A DNA stretch of 38,916 nt from contig CALMVK010000157.1 of assembly GCA_937873145.1 (NCBI GenBank), positions 1 to 38,916 of the forward strand, in the 5' to 3' direction. This DNA comes from an uncultured Granulicella sp. (GTDB lineage: Bacteria > Acidobacteriota > Terriglobia > Terriglobales > Acidobacteriaceae). Shown piece by piece: positions 8,262 to 17,046 of this stretch. The notes under the pieces were generated by a model, which did no database searches, was not told where the DNA came from, and saw only the letters and a program-made list of their open reading frames with translations. The position numbers and the translations under genes are program-made. How positions within the stretch are numbered: the first letter of the stretch is position 1; every line of letters starts with the position of its first letter.

Positions 8262-10670
8262 CTAGAAGCGATAGGTAGCCGTGCCCAGAACCTCTCTGGC
8301 GTAGCCATAGTAGCAAGCGGCGGTGCTGGTACAGGTTGCCACGTAGCGCTTGTCGGTTAGGTTGGTGGCATTGACGCTGTAGAGCATGTGCCGATAGCCA
8401 AAGCGCAGGCTTGCGTCGAGCAGTGCGTAATTTGGGATAAATAAGCTGTTGGCGCTGTCGGCCGCGTTGGTCCCGGTAAAGCGTACGCCGAAGTTCCCAC
8501 CCACGCCGCCAAAGCGGCTTTGCGCGCGGGTGTAGTCAGCCAGTGCCGTAACCGTATTGCGTGGCGTTTGCGGCAGCCACTTGCCTACGCTGAGCTGGCT
8601 GGAGTCCGTAGGGAGGTTTGCCGCGACAAGGGTCACGGCCGCGTTGTGTGTATAGCCGCCGTGGAAGTTAAGCCCACGCGCCACGCTCACAAGACCTTCA
8701 AGCTCCACGCCGCGAGAACGAACCTCGCCTGCCTGGTACTCCGTAAACGCGGAGTTAGAGACCAGAACATTGGTTTCGTTGATCTGAAAGAGGGATGCCG
8801 TAATGAAGGAGGAACCGTTGCGCGGCTGGAACTTGACGCCGCCCTCTGACTGCCGAGCAAGCGAAGGCACGGCGGCAAGATCGGGGAGCCTGGTTGCCGC
8901 ATCGTAGACAAGCACGCCCGCGTTCGGGAGAAAGCTGGTGGAGTAAGCAAAGTAGGGCGCAAGGCCGCTGGCAGTCAGATACGTAACGCCGGCGCGTCCG
9001 GTGAACTTCTCATCCAGGTGAGAACTGCTGCTTGAGGGCGTGATGAAGTTGGCGATCGCGTTGCCGGCAAAGTCTTGCCGCCCGCCAAGGGTAAAGATCA
9101 AGTGATGGTCGATCTTGATCTGGTCCTGCGCGTACAGGCCATTCTGATTCAGAACGGCGTCTGTGTTGACGGAGGGAGAGGCGGGCGCCAATTTGGTTTG
9201 TCCATACACAGGATGGTAGGCGTTGATGTCGCCGACGCCGAAGACAAAGTAGGTTTGACCGTTCTGGTCCAGACGCTGATAGTCGTAGCCGAAGAGGACC
9301 GTCTGCTCCAAGCGCGAGCCTACGGCAAAGCGGCGTAGAACCCGGGTATCGACCGTGTTGATACGGTCCACGTTCGGCGTCGCAAACAGCGAGCGCGCGA
9401 CGTTGGTGGTGCTGCTGCCGTCAAAGCCGTTCCCGTAGATGGTCTGCCCTTTGAAGTCAATATATTGATAGCGGTCATTCGAGTGCACGTCCCAGCCATC
9501 CGTAAAGAGGTGGTCGGCCGTGTAGGCCACGGATCCCTGGTTGCGACGAACGTAATCCAGGCCAGGCTCGCCGAGAAAGGTACTGACCGGGAGAGTGCCA
9601 TTTGGATTCGACGAAAGAGTACCGCCTGCGGGAAGAAACTGGCTCCATTGCGTTCGGTCGTGCTGATAGTCCGCCAGCAGGGTAACATTGGTGCGCTCGC
9701 TCGGCCGCCAGGCAAGCGACGGCGCAAGCAGGCGGCGGTTGTCCGGAGTAAAGTTGGTCTGGGTGCCGGAGTTGCGCACAAGACCAAGCAATCTATATTG
9801 GTAGAGGCCCGCGTGATCGAACGCGCCGGTGGTATCCACTTCTCCCTGCCGTCGCAGGTAGCTGCCAAAGACGCCAGAGATCGAAGTCGCTCGCTCGGAA
9901 GAAGGCCGCTTGGTGACCTGGTTGATGAGACCACCCGGAGGCACCTCGCCGTAAAGCACGGAGCTCGGTCCCTTTAGCACCTCCACGCTCTCAAGCTCAT
10001 AAGGGTCCAGCTTGCCCGAGAGCGAGTTGAAGCGCATGCCGTCACGGTAAATGCCAAACGTCTGCGCATCGAAGCCGCGAATCTTAAGCCAATCGAACCG
10101 GGGTTCAACGCCGTACTCATCGGCCGTGACGCCGGGCGTGTACCGTAGCGCCTCGTTGACGGTGAGCACCCCACGCGATTCCATCTCCTGCTCACCGATG
10201 ATGGAGATCGACTGCGGCACCTCAACGAGCAAGGCATTCGTCTTGGACCCGGCGTTCGAGGCGTAGGGAACAAAGCCTGTATCTGCCGACACGTCGATCG
10301 TGTCCGTCACCGCACCCACGCTGAACTGGATGATCAGCGGGCCACCCGCGACGGGGAGCTCCACAAAACGGACGTTGTCCGCAAAGCCAGGCAGACGGGT
10401 CGTGACTTCATAGTGGCCAGGCTGCACACTGAAGTGCGCCTCGCCCTTCTCGTTGGTGATCGCATTCAGCACCGTAGAGCCGCAACGAACCTGTATGGCA
10501 GCCTCCACCAGCGCAGCCTCGCCTGGATCGACGACGCGCACGGCGACCTGGACCGGCGTCGCAGAGATGCTGGCGGTACAAGGGCTTTGAGCCGAAACTC
10601 CGGCTGGAACGGCGAAACAGCAGGCAGCAGCGGCCAAGAGGATCGGCCGCGGGCAAACAATGTTCAACAT
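8262..10670 (-). CDS. TonB-dependent siderophore receptor with N-terminal carboxypeptidase-regulatory-like domain
   Basis: 802 residues, preceded by AAAGGAGAG. A signal peptide (ILLAAAACCFAVPAGVSA, cut near residue 27) leads to an Ig-like carboxypeptidase-regulatory domain (about 40-125), common in this phylum. The plug follows, with VEVPQSISIIGEQEMESRGV, TVNEALRYTPGV and WLKIRGFDAQTFGIYRDGMR. The 22-strand barrel ends in YRF, whose terminal Phe is the outer-membrane insertion signal. The VPQSISII plug signature marks siderophore receptors of the FhuA/FpvA class. It would import a ferric siderophore, probably foreign because no biosynthesis genes are present. It is co-transcribed with the PepSY gene seven bases downstream. 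I see no convincing Fur box upstream. Confidence 0.93.
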   Translation of the reverse strand: MLNIVCPRPILLAAAACCFAVPAGVSAQSPCTASISATPVQVAVRVVDPGEAALVEAAIQVRCGSTVLNAITNEKGEAHFSVQPGHYEVTTRLPGFADNVRFVELPVAGGPLIIQFSVGAVTDTIDVSADTGFVPYASNAGSKTNALLVEVPQSISIIGEQEMESRGVLTVNEALRYTPGVTADEYGVEPRFDWLKIRGFDAQTFGIYRDGMRFNSLSGKLDPYELESVEVLKGPSSVLYGEVPPGGLINQVTKRPSSERATSISGVFGSYLRRQGEVDTTGAFDHAGLYQYRLLGLVRNSGTQTNFTPDNRRLLAPSLAWRPSERTNVTLLADYQHDRTQWSQFLPAGGTLSSNPNGTLPVSTFLGEPGLDYVRRNQGSVAYTADHLFTDGWDVHSNDRYQYIDFKGQTIYGNGFDGSSTTNVARSLFATPNVDRINTVDTRVLRRFAVGSRLEQTVLFGYDYQRLDQNGQTYFVFGVGDINAYHPVYGQTKLAPASPSVNTDAVLNQNGLYAQDQIKIDHHLIFTLGGRQDFAGNAIANFITPSSSSSHLDEKFTGRAGVTYLTASGLAPYFAYSTSFLPNAGVLVYDAATRLPDLAAVPSLARQSEGGVKFQPRNGSSFITASLFQINETNVLVSNSAFTEYQAGEVRSRGVELEGLVSVARGLNFHGGYTHNAAVTLVAANLPTDSSQLSVGKWLPQTPRNTVTALADYTRAQSRFGGVGGNFGVRFTGTNAADSANSLFIPNYALLDASLRFGYRHMLYSVNATNLTDKRYVATCTSTAACYYGYAREVLGTATYRF

Positions 10671-10835
10671 ACTCTCCTTTATGCGGACGCAACTTCGCGA
10701 CGGCCTGAAAGACCGGTTGCGAGCGTCACTCTGTCAGTAATTTCTGCTGGCCACTGTGGCTGCAGATCTACTCACACTATATACGACCGATCTTGTCCGA
10801 GATCAGAAAATTGTGCGTACTCACGATGACAAAGT

Positions 10836-12182
10836 ATGAAACCATTGATCTGCATGGCGACTACCAACGCAGTTGCGAACGGAGCAGCGCCGGCCAAACT
10901 TGCGTCGAGTGCCTTCCACTCACGAGACTTCCGGTTCTATCAAATCGCAAGACTTTGCGTGATCCTCGGGGCCGAAGCTCAATCGGTTGCGGTCTCCTGG
11001 CAGGTCTATCAGCTCACCGGCTCCGCGCTTAGCCTTGGCTACACCGGACTTGCTCTCTTCCTGCCTGGCCTCTTCTTCATGCTGCCCGCGGGCCACGTGG
11101 CGGATCGCTACGACAAACGTTATGTCATTCTCGCCTGCTATGGTCTGCAGGCCGTCTGTACCGTGGCGTTGCTGTGGATCGCGCTCCACCCGGTCACCAG
11201 CATTACGCCCATCTATGCGGTGCTCTTCCTGATTGGCACGGGTCGCTGCTTCTCCGGGCCGGCAGCGAGCGCGCTGCTTCCCTTGCTGGTCCCCAAGGAA
11301 AACTTCGTCAACGCCGTAACCTGGGGCGCCACCATTTACCAGACCGCCAACGCCACCGGACCCATGGTCGGCGGCCTTCTCTTCACCGCCACCCTCGCCT
11401 CGCTGGGCCGCTGGAAGGGCGCGCCGATTGTCTATCTCTTCACGCTGATCATGCTTTGCGGCTTCACTGTTTTCGTCAGCATGATTCGCGTGCAGTCAGA
11501 GGTGTCGGAAAAAAAGGCCTTCAACGCAAAGACCGTGCTGGCCGGCCTGAAGTACGTCGCCGAGACCAAGCTGCTGCTAGGCTCCATCTGCCTCGATCTG
11601 TTTGCCGTGCTCCTTGGCGGCGCGGTCGCCCTGATGCCCATCTTCGCTCACGACGTGCTGCATGCCGGTCCGAAGGGGCTTGGCCTGCTGCGCGCCATGC
11701 CCAGCCTCGGCGCGCTGGCCGTCAGCCTGACCCTGATCTTCCGGCCCATCCAGCACCGCGCCGGCAAGCTGATGCTCGTCTGCGTGGGAATCTTTGGCGC
11801 GGCCACGGTTCTCTTTGGGCTGAGCCGGTCTCTCCTGGTCAGCCTGTTTGCGCTGTTGCTGGTTGGCGCCAGCGACATGGTCTCGGTCGTCATCCGCTCC
11901 AGCGTCCTGCAACTGGCCACGCCGCCCGAGATGCGCGGCCGCGTCAGCGCCGTCAACTGGCTCTTCATCGGCGCCTCGAACGAGTTTGGCGAGTTTGAGA
12001 GCGGACTTACCGCCCACTGGTGGGGCGCGGTCCCTGCCGTCGTCGTCGGCGGCCTTGGCTCGCTCATCGTCACGGCAATCTCCGCCGTCGTCTTTCCCGC
12101 GCTGCGTCGCGCCAACCAACTCACCGCGGAAAGCCTGCGCTCGGCAGAAGTCGAGCTCGCCGCAGCAGAGCCGGTCGACTGA
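10836..12182 (+). CDS. MFS transporter, EntS-like (MFS_3 family)
   Basis: 448 residues with about twelve hydrophobic helices. The first loop motif is GHVADRYDKRYVILACYGLQ, the MFS signature between helices 2 and 3. The N-terminus is RDFRFYQIARLCVILGAEAQ followed by VSWQVYQLTGSALSLG, which is close to the EntS enterobactin-exporter group. The gene is divergent from a siderophore receptor operon and shares a 165-base upstream region with it, which suggests joint iron control and a role in siderophore efflux or in recycling an iron chelate. The start could be the ATG at 10836 or the one at 10854; neither has a clear Shine-Dalgarno. Substrate is inference. Confidence 0.82.
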   Translation: MKPLICMATTNAVANGAAPAKLASSAFHSRDFRFYQIARLCVILGAEAQSVAVSWQVYQLTGSALSLGYTGLALFLPGLFFMLPAGHVADRYDKRYVILACYGLQAVCTVALLWIALHPVTSITPIYAVLFLIGTGRCFSGPAASALLPLLVPKENFVNAVTWGATIYQTANATGPMVGGLLFTATLASLGRWKGAPIVYLFTLIMLCGFTVFVSMIRVQSEVSEKKAFNAKTVLAGLKYVAETKLLLGSICLDLFAVLLGGAVALMPIFAHDVLHAGPKGLGLLRAMPSLGALAVSLTLIFRPIQHRAGKLMLVCVGIFGAATVLFGLSRSLLVSLFALLLVGASDMVSVVIRSSVLQLATPPEMRGRVSAVNWLFIGASNEFGEFESGLTAHWWGAVPAVVVGGLGSLIVTAISAVVFPALRRANQLTAESLRSAEVELAAAEPVD

Positions 12183-12216
12183 ACCCAGGCTACGGCTAAA
12201 ATGCTTGCAGATACGC

Positions 12217-12223
12217 GGGGAGG
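12217..12223 (+). promoter_or_regulatory. Ribosome binding site that fixes the start at 12231
   Basis: GGGGAGG ends seven bases before the ATG at 12231 and so argues against the in-frame ATG at 12201, which has no such signal. Confidence 0.6.
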
Positions 12224-12230
12224 CGTACGC

Positions 12231-12977
12231 ATGCAGACTGGCTTAAAGTGGGTTCTAGGCGGTTCCGTCATTCTGCTGCTCGTGGTCGGGGGTGAGTCCC
12301 TCTATCTCTATCGCCGCAACCGCGCCGATGAAGCCGCCCCTGCCAAGCAGGCCTCCACCTACAAGGTCGATCCGGACGACAACGTCTTCCTCAAGCACGA
12401 GCACCCCATGTCGCTGAAAGACGAAAAAGACCTGAAGGGGCGTACACTTTGGGTCAGCGCGGGCGGCCAGATGGACTTTTATCCCTATAACGGCCATACC
12501 GTGGACTACGATCATAGCCAGGGCGTGCTGCTCGGTTCCGAGAAGATTCTTGTCAAGGACGCCATCGAGCAGACCGCTCCGAAAAAAGCTACCTTCCGCG
12601 TTCCCGGCGGCGACAAGCAGGTTCTACTCGTGTTTTCAAAGCCCGACGATCAGGCGAGCGCCGGCAAGCTCTACGCCGTGCCCGTAGGCGATCGCGAGGC
12701 AGGCAGCTACAACTTTTCTACCGACGAGATCTTCTTCTACGAGGACCCGCACCGGCTCTTCTCCTACTGGGGACCGGAAGTGTGGAACGCTATCGATGCG
12801 CACCAGGCCATCCTCGGCATGAACGAGCGGCAGGTGATGATGGCGCTCGGCCAGGTCAGCGTGGACCACGGCGACACGATCGGCGATCGCAGCGTTGAGT
12901 TCGACGACCAGGGCCACCCCAAAATGATCACGTTTACAAGCGGCAAAGCCACTAAAATCGTGGATGAAAAGCAGTAG
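12231..12977 (+). CDS. Membrane-anchored protein of unknown function
   Basis: 248 residues. One N-terminal helix (WVLGGSVILLLVVGGESLYLY, about residues 7-27) is followed by a positively charged turn (RRNR) and a soluble part. The orientation fits an N-in anchor with the rest outside the cytoplasm. The soluble part has a charged segment (HEHPMSLKDEKDLKGRTLWV) that may be a small beta domain. Its C-terminal section, ILGMNERQVMMALGQVSVD followed by VEFDDQGHPKMITFTSG, recalls the GMxxxxVxxxLG pattern of BamE/SmpA-like domains, but I cannot confirm that. It starts 48 bases after the MFS gene and ends 38 bases before the MBOAT gene on the same strand. It could be an accessory part of the acylation module or an unrelated envelope protein. 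Confidence 0.75.
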   Translation: MQTGLKWVLGGSVILLLVVGGESLYLYRRNRADEAAPAKQASTYKVDPDDNVFLKHEHPMSLKDEKDLKGRTLWVSAGGQMDFYPYNGHTVDYDHSQGVLLGSEKILVKDAIEQTAPKKATFRVPGGDKQVLLVFSKPDDQASAGKLYAVPVGDREAGSYNFSTDEIFFYEDPHRLFSYWGPEVWNAIDAHQAILGMNERQVMMALGQVSVDHGDTIGDRSVEFDDQGHPKMITFTSGKATKIVDEKQ

Positions 12978-13015
12978 ACGCAGGACAGCCCTCCGCCCAT
13001 CGAGACTCACGACCT

Positions 13016-14449
13016 ATGCTGTTTGCTTCTTTCCGCTACATCCTGATCTTTCTCCCGGTGGCCGTGTGCGGCGCCATCGCCCTGCGCAGGCTGCTCGGCC
13101 CGCGCGCCGCCCAGGCCTGGGTGCTCGCAGCGTCGATCCTGTTCTACGCGGTCGGTAAGCCCTTCAACCTGATCTATCTCCTGGTCTCGCTGGGAGTGAA
13201 TTGGCTGCTCGCCCGCTCCATCGAGCGCACCGCGGCACCCGCGAAGAAACGCATCCTGGTCAGCGCTCTTGTGCTGAACGTGGCTTACCTCTGCCTCTTC
13301 AAATATCTCGGCTTCTTCGCCTCGATCGTCCGCTTCGCCCTGCCGCCCGGCTACCGCGTCCCCGTGCTCGGCTTCCCGCTCGGCATCAGCTTCTTTACCA
13401 TTACGCAGATCATGTATCTGGTCGATTGCTACGAAGACACGCTCGGGGCAGGGTCGCTGTTCGACCACGCCACCTTCGTCGCCTTCTTTCCGTACCTCAT
13501 CTCCGGCCCGCTTGGCCGCGCCAAACGCATGCGGCACCAGTTCGGTAACTTCGGCGGCGAAACCGGCGCACGCATGGACCTGCTCGCGCGCGGCGTCTTC
13601 CTCTTTGCTCTTGGCCTCTTCAAAAAAGCCGTCTTCGCCAACGCCTTCGCGCAGGTGGTCACCTTCGGCAGCACCTCCGCGCAGAACCTCTCGGCGGTCG
13701 AAGGCTGGATCTTTTCCGTCGCCTACGTCATGCAGGTCTACTTCGATTTCAGCGGCTACTCCGACATGGCTATCGGCTCCGCACTCATGCTCGGCATCGA
13801 GATCCCGCGCAACTTCGACAAGCCTTACTCGGCCACTTCCATCATCGCGTTCTGGCAGCGCTGGCACATCTCGCTCACCAACTTCATCACCTCCTATCTC
13901 TACACGCCCATCCTCAAATCTTTCTCCCGGCGCACCCTCTTCACCTCCGCGCTGGCCACGTTCTTCGCCATGGGCATCGCCGGCCTGTGGCATGGCGGAG
14001 CGTGGACCTTCATCGTCTGGGGCTTTATGCACGGCGCCTTCCTCGGCATCAATCAATACTGGCGCAAGAAAAACCTCCCGCACATCCCTGCCTTGCTCGG
14101 CTGGCTCCTGACCTTCGCCTGCTGGACCCTCACCATGGTCTACTTCGGCGCGGACTCCATCGCCCAGGCCAACGCGCGTCTGGCCACCATGTTCAACCCC
14201 CACCACGCCTTCCGCGTCGCCAACGTCACCAGCCTCGAGCTGCAGGTCTATGGGCTGGGCATCCGCCTCTCGCAATGGCCTTTGCTGGCAGGCGTCCTAT
14301 GCTCCATCTTCGGCCCATCGTCCGAAGAACTGGGCCGCGACTTCCAGCCCAGCGCGCTCAACTGCGCGTACGCCGTCGGCCTCGTCGCCGTCTCGCTCGC
14401 GCTCGTCAACTCCACCATCTCCACGCCCTTCGTATACTTCCGCTTCTAA
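13016..14449 (+). CDS. MBOAT-family membrane O-acyltransferase (AlgI/DltB type)
   Basis: 477 residues and ten or more helices. It starts MLFASFRYILIFLPV as AlgI/DltB proteins do. Conserved blocks are PLGISFFTITQIMYLVDCYE (121-140), YFDFSGYSDMAIGSALMLG (242-260), FWQRWHISLTNFI (279-291) and GLWHGGAWTFIVWGFMHG (323-340), with His326 and the likely catalytic His339. Such enzymes pass an acyl group across the inner membrane, from an acyl-carrier protein or acyl-CoA in the cytoplasm, to an acceptor outside. It is followed by a DltD-like SGNH gene, as in dlt and alginate acetylation loci. The neighbouring FkbH and carrier protein genes suggest an unusual donor. Family is certain; donor and acceptor are inference. 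Confidence 0.93.
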   Translation: MLFASFRYILIFLPVAVCGAIALRRLLGPRAAQAWVLAASILFYAVGKPFNLIYLLVSLGVNWLLARSIERTAAPAKKRILVSALVLNVAYLCLFKYLGFFASIVRFALPPGYRVPVLGFPLGISFFTITQIMYLVDCYEDTLGAGSLFDHATFVAFFPYLISGPLGRAKRMRHQFGNFGGETGARMDLLARGVFLFALGLFKKAVFANAFAQVVTFGSTSAQNLSAVEGWIFSVAYVMQVYFDFSGYSDMAIGSALMLGIEIPRNFDKPYSATSIIAFWQRWHISLTNFITSYLYTPILKSFSRRTLFTSALATFFAMGIAGLWHGGAWTFIVWGFMHGAFLGINQYWRKKNLPHIPALLGWLLTFACWTLTMVYFGADSIAQANARLATMFNPHHAFRVANVTSLELQVYGLGIRLSQWPLLAGVLCSIFGPSSEELGRDFQPSALNCAYAVGLVAVSLALVNSTISTPFVYFRF

Positions 14450-14469
14450 AGCGATCTAACCTCAAACAA

Positions 14470-14504
14470 GCCGTCATTCTGGCGCAGCCAGAATCCCCGT
14501 ATTT
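14470..14504 (+). repeat. REP-like palindromic element, copy 1 of 2
   Basis: A 35-base unit, GCCGTCATTCTGGCGCAGCC followed by AGAATCCCCGTATTT. It contains the perfect hairpin ATTCTGGC-GCA-GCCAGAAT (14476-14494). A second copy with two substitutions lies at 17047-17081. It stands between the MBOAT and SGNH genes. Confidence 0.75.
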
Positions 14505-14537
14505 GCTCTTCGATAGTCCAGGAGCCTGAACGACCGC

Positions 14538-15494
14538 ATGCCGCAACTCTCTCCTCTCGATGCCGCCACGACGCCTGCGACAAAACTCTCAAGCGGCCGC
14601 TGGCTGCTGTGGACGCTCGTCCTGCTCGTGCTCGCGGTGGGCGCGGAGCTCGTCCTGGCCTGGAGGCTCGACGTCTTCGGCGTCCTGCGCGACCCGGCCG
14701 GCCGCGCGCTCATCACCTCCAGCCACGAGCGCCAGGCCAAGTATCTGCTCAACCAGGCCTATGTTCCCGAGAACTTCAACGCGCTCATCGTCGGCGCGTC
14801 CGCCTCCGTCAACTGGCGTCCGCAACAGCTCACCGGATACCACTTCTACGACGAGTCGCTCGAAGGAGGCAACGCCACCGAGCAGCGCAAGCTGGTCGAA
14901 CTGGCACTGAAGCGCGGCCACTTCCAGGTCGCGCTCGTCGGCATCTTCCCCCGCATCACCGGCTCACACGAGCTGCAGGACGGCCTCGACCAGGTCAACC
15001 GCGCCGAGGCCTTCGGCTCGCTCGCCGCCTTCAACATCGAGGCCGAGATGCTCCTCGACAAGCTCCGCCACCGCACCCCAACCTTCTACCCCGACGGCAG
15101 CCACGAGATGCCCTCCACCACCCCCGAGCCGCCCAAAGTCAGGATGAACATGAAGCAGGACCCGCAGGCCATCGCGGACTACTGCGCGCTCGTCCAGGAG
15201 CTCCAGGCCCACGGCGTGCGCATCATCTACGTCGTCTACCCGGTCTACACACCGTCTTACGACTTCAACCGCGACGCGCTGCTCGCGTATCGCAAGAGCT
15301 TTCCCGCAACCTTGCCGGCCGCGCCAATCCTCGACCTCAACGCGCCGCAGTACAAAGCGTTTCGCGACGACCCCGCCAACTACATCGACGAGATCCACCT
15401 CAGCCGCAAGGGCGCCGACAAGCTCACCGGCATCCTCAATACCCGCATGCACGAGTTACTCGCCAGCCCGCAATCGCAGCAGGAACAGGAGTAG
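14538..15494 (+). CDS. Membrane-anchored SGNH-like protein (DltD/AlgJ-like partner of the MBOAT)
   Basis: 318 residues. A single helix (LLWTLVLLVLAVGAELVLAW, about 23-42) anchors a domain outside the cytoplasm. SGNH blocks are readable: LIVGASASVNW (84-93; nucleophile Ser88 or Ser90), GGNATEQ with Asn111 as the third block, and NYIDEIHLSRKGADKL (281-296) with the Asp284/His287 pair. DltD, AlgJ and AlgX have the same anchor-plus-SGNH plan and work with an MBOAT enzyme to complete acyl transfer outside the membrane. The gene follows the MBOAT gene on the same strand, and its stop lies three bases before the next start. The classical GDS is replaced by GAS, as is common in these acyltransferase partners. 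Direct homology to DltD is inferred from plan and context. Confidence 0.75.
   Translation: MPQLSPLDAATTPATKLSSGRWLLWTLVLLVLAVGAELVLAWRLDVFGVLRDPAGRALITSSHERQAKYLLNQAYVPENFNALIVGASASVNWRPQQLTGYHFYDESLEGGNATEQRKLVELALKRGHFQVALVGIFPRITGSHELQDGLDQVNRAEAFGSLAAFNIEAEMLLDKLRHRTPTFYPDGSHEMPSTTPEPPKVRMNMKQDPQAIADYCALVQELQAHGVRIIYVVYPVYTPSYDFNRDALLAYRKSFPATLPAAPILDLNAPQYKAFRDDPANYIDEIHLSRKGADKLTGILNTRMHELLASPQSQQEQE
15487..15491 (+). promoter_or_regulatory. Ribosome binding site for a TTG start
   Basis: AGGAG sits at the very end of the SGNH gene, six bases ahead of the TTG at 15498. It supports TTG as the start of the fusion gene and translational coupling of the two. Confidence 0.6.
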
Positions 15495-15497
15495 CGC

Positions 15498-16943
15498 TTG
15501 ACCGCCTTGAACCGCGCACGCACAGTGGATGCCACCCTGCAGGAGCACTTCGCCGCCTTCTCCGGCGACCGCAACCCGATGCACATGGATGCCGTCGCCG
15601 CGCGACGCACCCAGGCCGGGCAGCCGGTCGTTCACGGCGTGCACACCCTGCTTTGGGCGCTCGAAGAGCTGGCGCACGCCGGACAGCTTACCGGCAACGT
15701 CGCGCAGGTCAAAGCGAAGTTTCTCAAGTGGGTCTACCTCGGCGATGTCGCCACGCTCGATCTGCTCGACAGGGAACCCGACGAGCCGCTACGCCTCGAA
15801 GTCGCCGTTCAGGGCTTGGTCGTGCTCACTGCGGAGGTCCTCTTCGGAGAACGGCGGCCGCGCGAGAGCACGTCGGCTCCATCGCCTGCAACCCCGCGTG
15901 CCCAGGCGCTCGATCTCTCCCTCCCCGACCTCTCAGACCGCTCCGGCGAAGCCTACGTCGCGCCTTCACCGCAGGCCGAACAGCTCTTCCCTCATCTCGC
16001 CAAGGTGATCGGCGCAGCCACGATCGCCGAAGTCGCCGCCTGCTCCTACGTCATCGGCATGGAAGTTCCAGGCCTGCACTCCATGTTCTCAAAGCTCGAA
16101 CTCACGCTGCTAGACGCAACTCAATCTGCGTCCCACGCCGCTCTCCACTACGCCGTAAGCTATATCGACGAGCGCTTCCGCAAGGTGCGCATCGCCGTTG
16201 AAGGCTCAGCAATTCAGGGTATGCTCGAAGCTTTTATGCGCGTGCCTCCCGTGCGTCAGGCCTCGATTGAACTCATCTCGAACTTTGTTCAGCCGCAAGA
16301 GTTTGCCGGCATGCACGCGCTCGTCCTCGGCGGCTCACGCGGGCTGGGAGAACTGACGGCCAAACTGATCGCCGCGGGTGGCGGCTCCGTCACCCTCACC
16401 TACGCAATAGGCCGCCTGGAAGCAGAAGCCGTGGTGCAGGAGATCCGCGCTGGAGGAGGCACAGCCAACGCCATACCTTACGACGTGCATCAGCCGCCTG
16501 CCAACCAGTTGCGCGCCCTGCAAGCGGCACCGACCCACCTCTTCTACTTCGCCACCAGTACCATCTTCCGGCCCAAGCCGAACGTCCTCTCCGCACCCGT
16601 ACTCGCAGAGTTCCTCCGGTTTTACGTGCAGGGCTTTTACGATCTTTGCCTCGCCCTCATAGGCAGCAATACGACCACGACCGAGTCAGGCAAGCCGCTC
16701 TCCGCCCTTTATCCATCGACCGTCTTTCTGGAAGAGCGCCCCGCCGGCATGGCCGAGTACGCCATGGCCAAGGCCGCCGGCGAACAGCTCTGTGCCGACA
16801 TGAACCTCTACGTCCCCGGCGTACGCGTCTTCGTCCCCCGCCTGCCCAAGCTGCCCACAGACCAAACCGCCGGCGTACTCCCCGAGCGCGAAACCGACGC
16901 ACTCGAAGCTTTACTCCCAGTACTTCGAACGATGATGAATTAG
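15498..16943 (+). CDS. Fusion of MaoC-like double-hotdog dehydratase and short-chain dehydrogenase
   Basis: 481 residues from a TTG start. Residues 10-115 are a MaoC-type hotdog with SGDRNPMHMDAVAARRTQAG and VVHGVHT, carrying the Asp24/His29 hydratase pair. Residues 150-255 look like a second hotdog (GMEVPGLHSMFSKLELTL). Residues 272-480 are a Rossmann SDR with LVLGGSRGLGELTAKL (dinucleotide loop) and YAMAKAAGEQL, the Tyr421-x3-Lys425 active pair. Together these are the ketoreductase and dehydratase activities of a fatty-acid or polyketide cycle on a carrier-bound or CoA-bound acyl chain. The gene is coupled to the SGNH gene, and an acyl carrier protein is encoded just downstream on the other strand. 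I infer that it forms or reshapes the acyl group used by the MBOAT. No ketosynthase is visible here. Confidence 0.85.
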   Translation: MTALNRARTVDATLQEHFAAFSGDRNPMHMDAVAARRTQAGQPVVHGVHTLLWALEELAHAGQLTGNVAQVKAKFLKWVYLGDVATLDLLDREPDEPLRLEVAVQGLVVLTAEVLFGERRPRESTSAPSPATPRAQALDLSLPDLSDRSGEAYVAPSPQAEQLFPHLAKVIGAATIAEVAACSYVIGMEVPGLHSMFSKLELTLLDATQSASHAALHYAVSYIDERFRKVRIAVEGSAIQGMLEAFMRVPPVRQASIELISNFVQPQEFAGMHALVLGGSRGLGELTAKLIAAGGGSVTLTYAIGRLEAEAVVQEIRAGGGTANAIPYDVHQPPANQLRALQAAPTHLFYFATSTIFRPKPNVLSAPVLAEFLRFYVQGFYDLCLALIGSNTTTTESGKPLSALYPSTVFLEERPAGMAEYAMAKAAGEQLCADMNLYVPGVRVFVPRLPKLPTDQTAGVLPERETDALEALLPVLRTMMN

Positions 16944-17046
16944 AGCAACTTCCTCTTGCGATGCAGCTCTTCTACATCGTCACTCTTGTGAAGCAAGCAT
17001 CGGATGGATCTGTCTTGCTGTACGCACTGAGCTTGGGCTTTTTTAC

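Noticed and set aside
10671-10835. Fur box between the siderophore receptor and the MFS gene
   Set aside because: No stretch approaches the GATAATGATAATCATTATC consensus; only a short GATCT/AGATC pair is present at 10789-10804.
13007-14275. Long open frame antisense to the MBOAT gene
   Set aside because: Composition is charged and repetitive with no domain; it mirrors the codon bias of the real gene. The same applies to long antisense frames over ppc (21460-22602) and valS (33566-34954).
14609-16201. 530-residue frame across the SGNH and fusion genes
   Set aside because: Arg/Pro/His-rich shadow in another frame of two well-supported genes.
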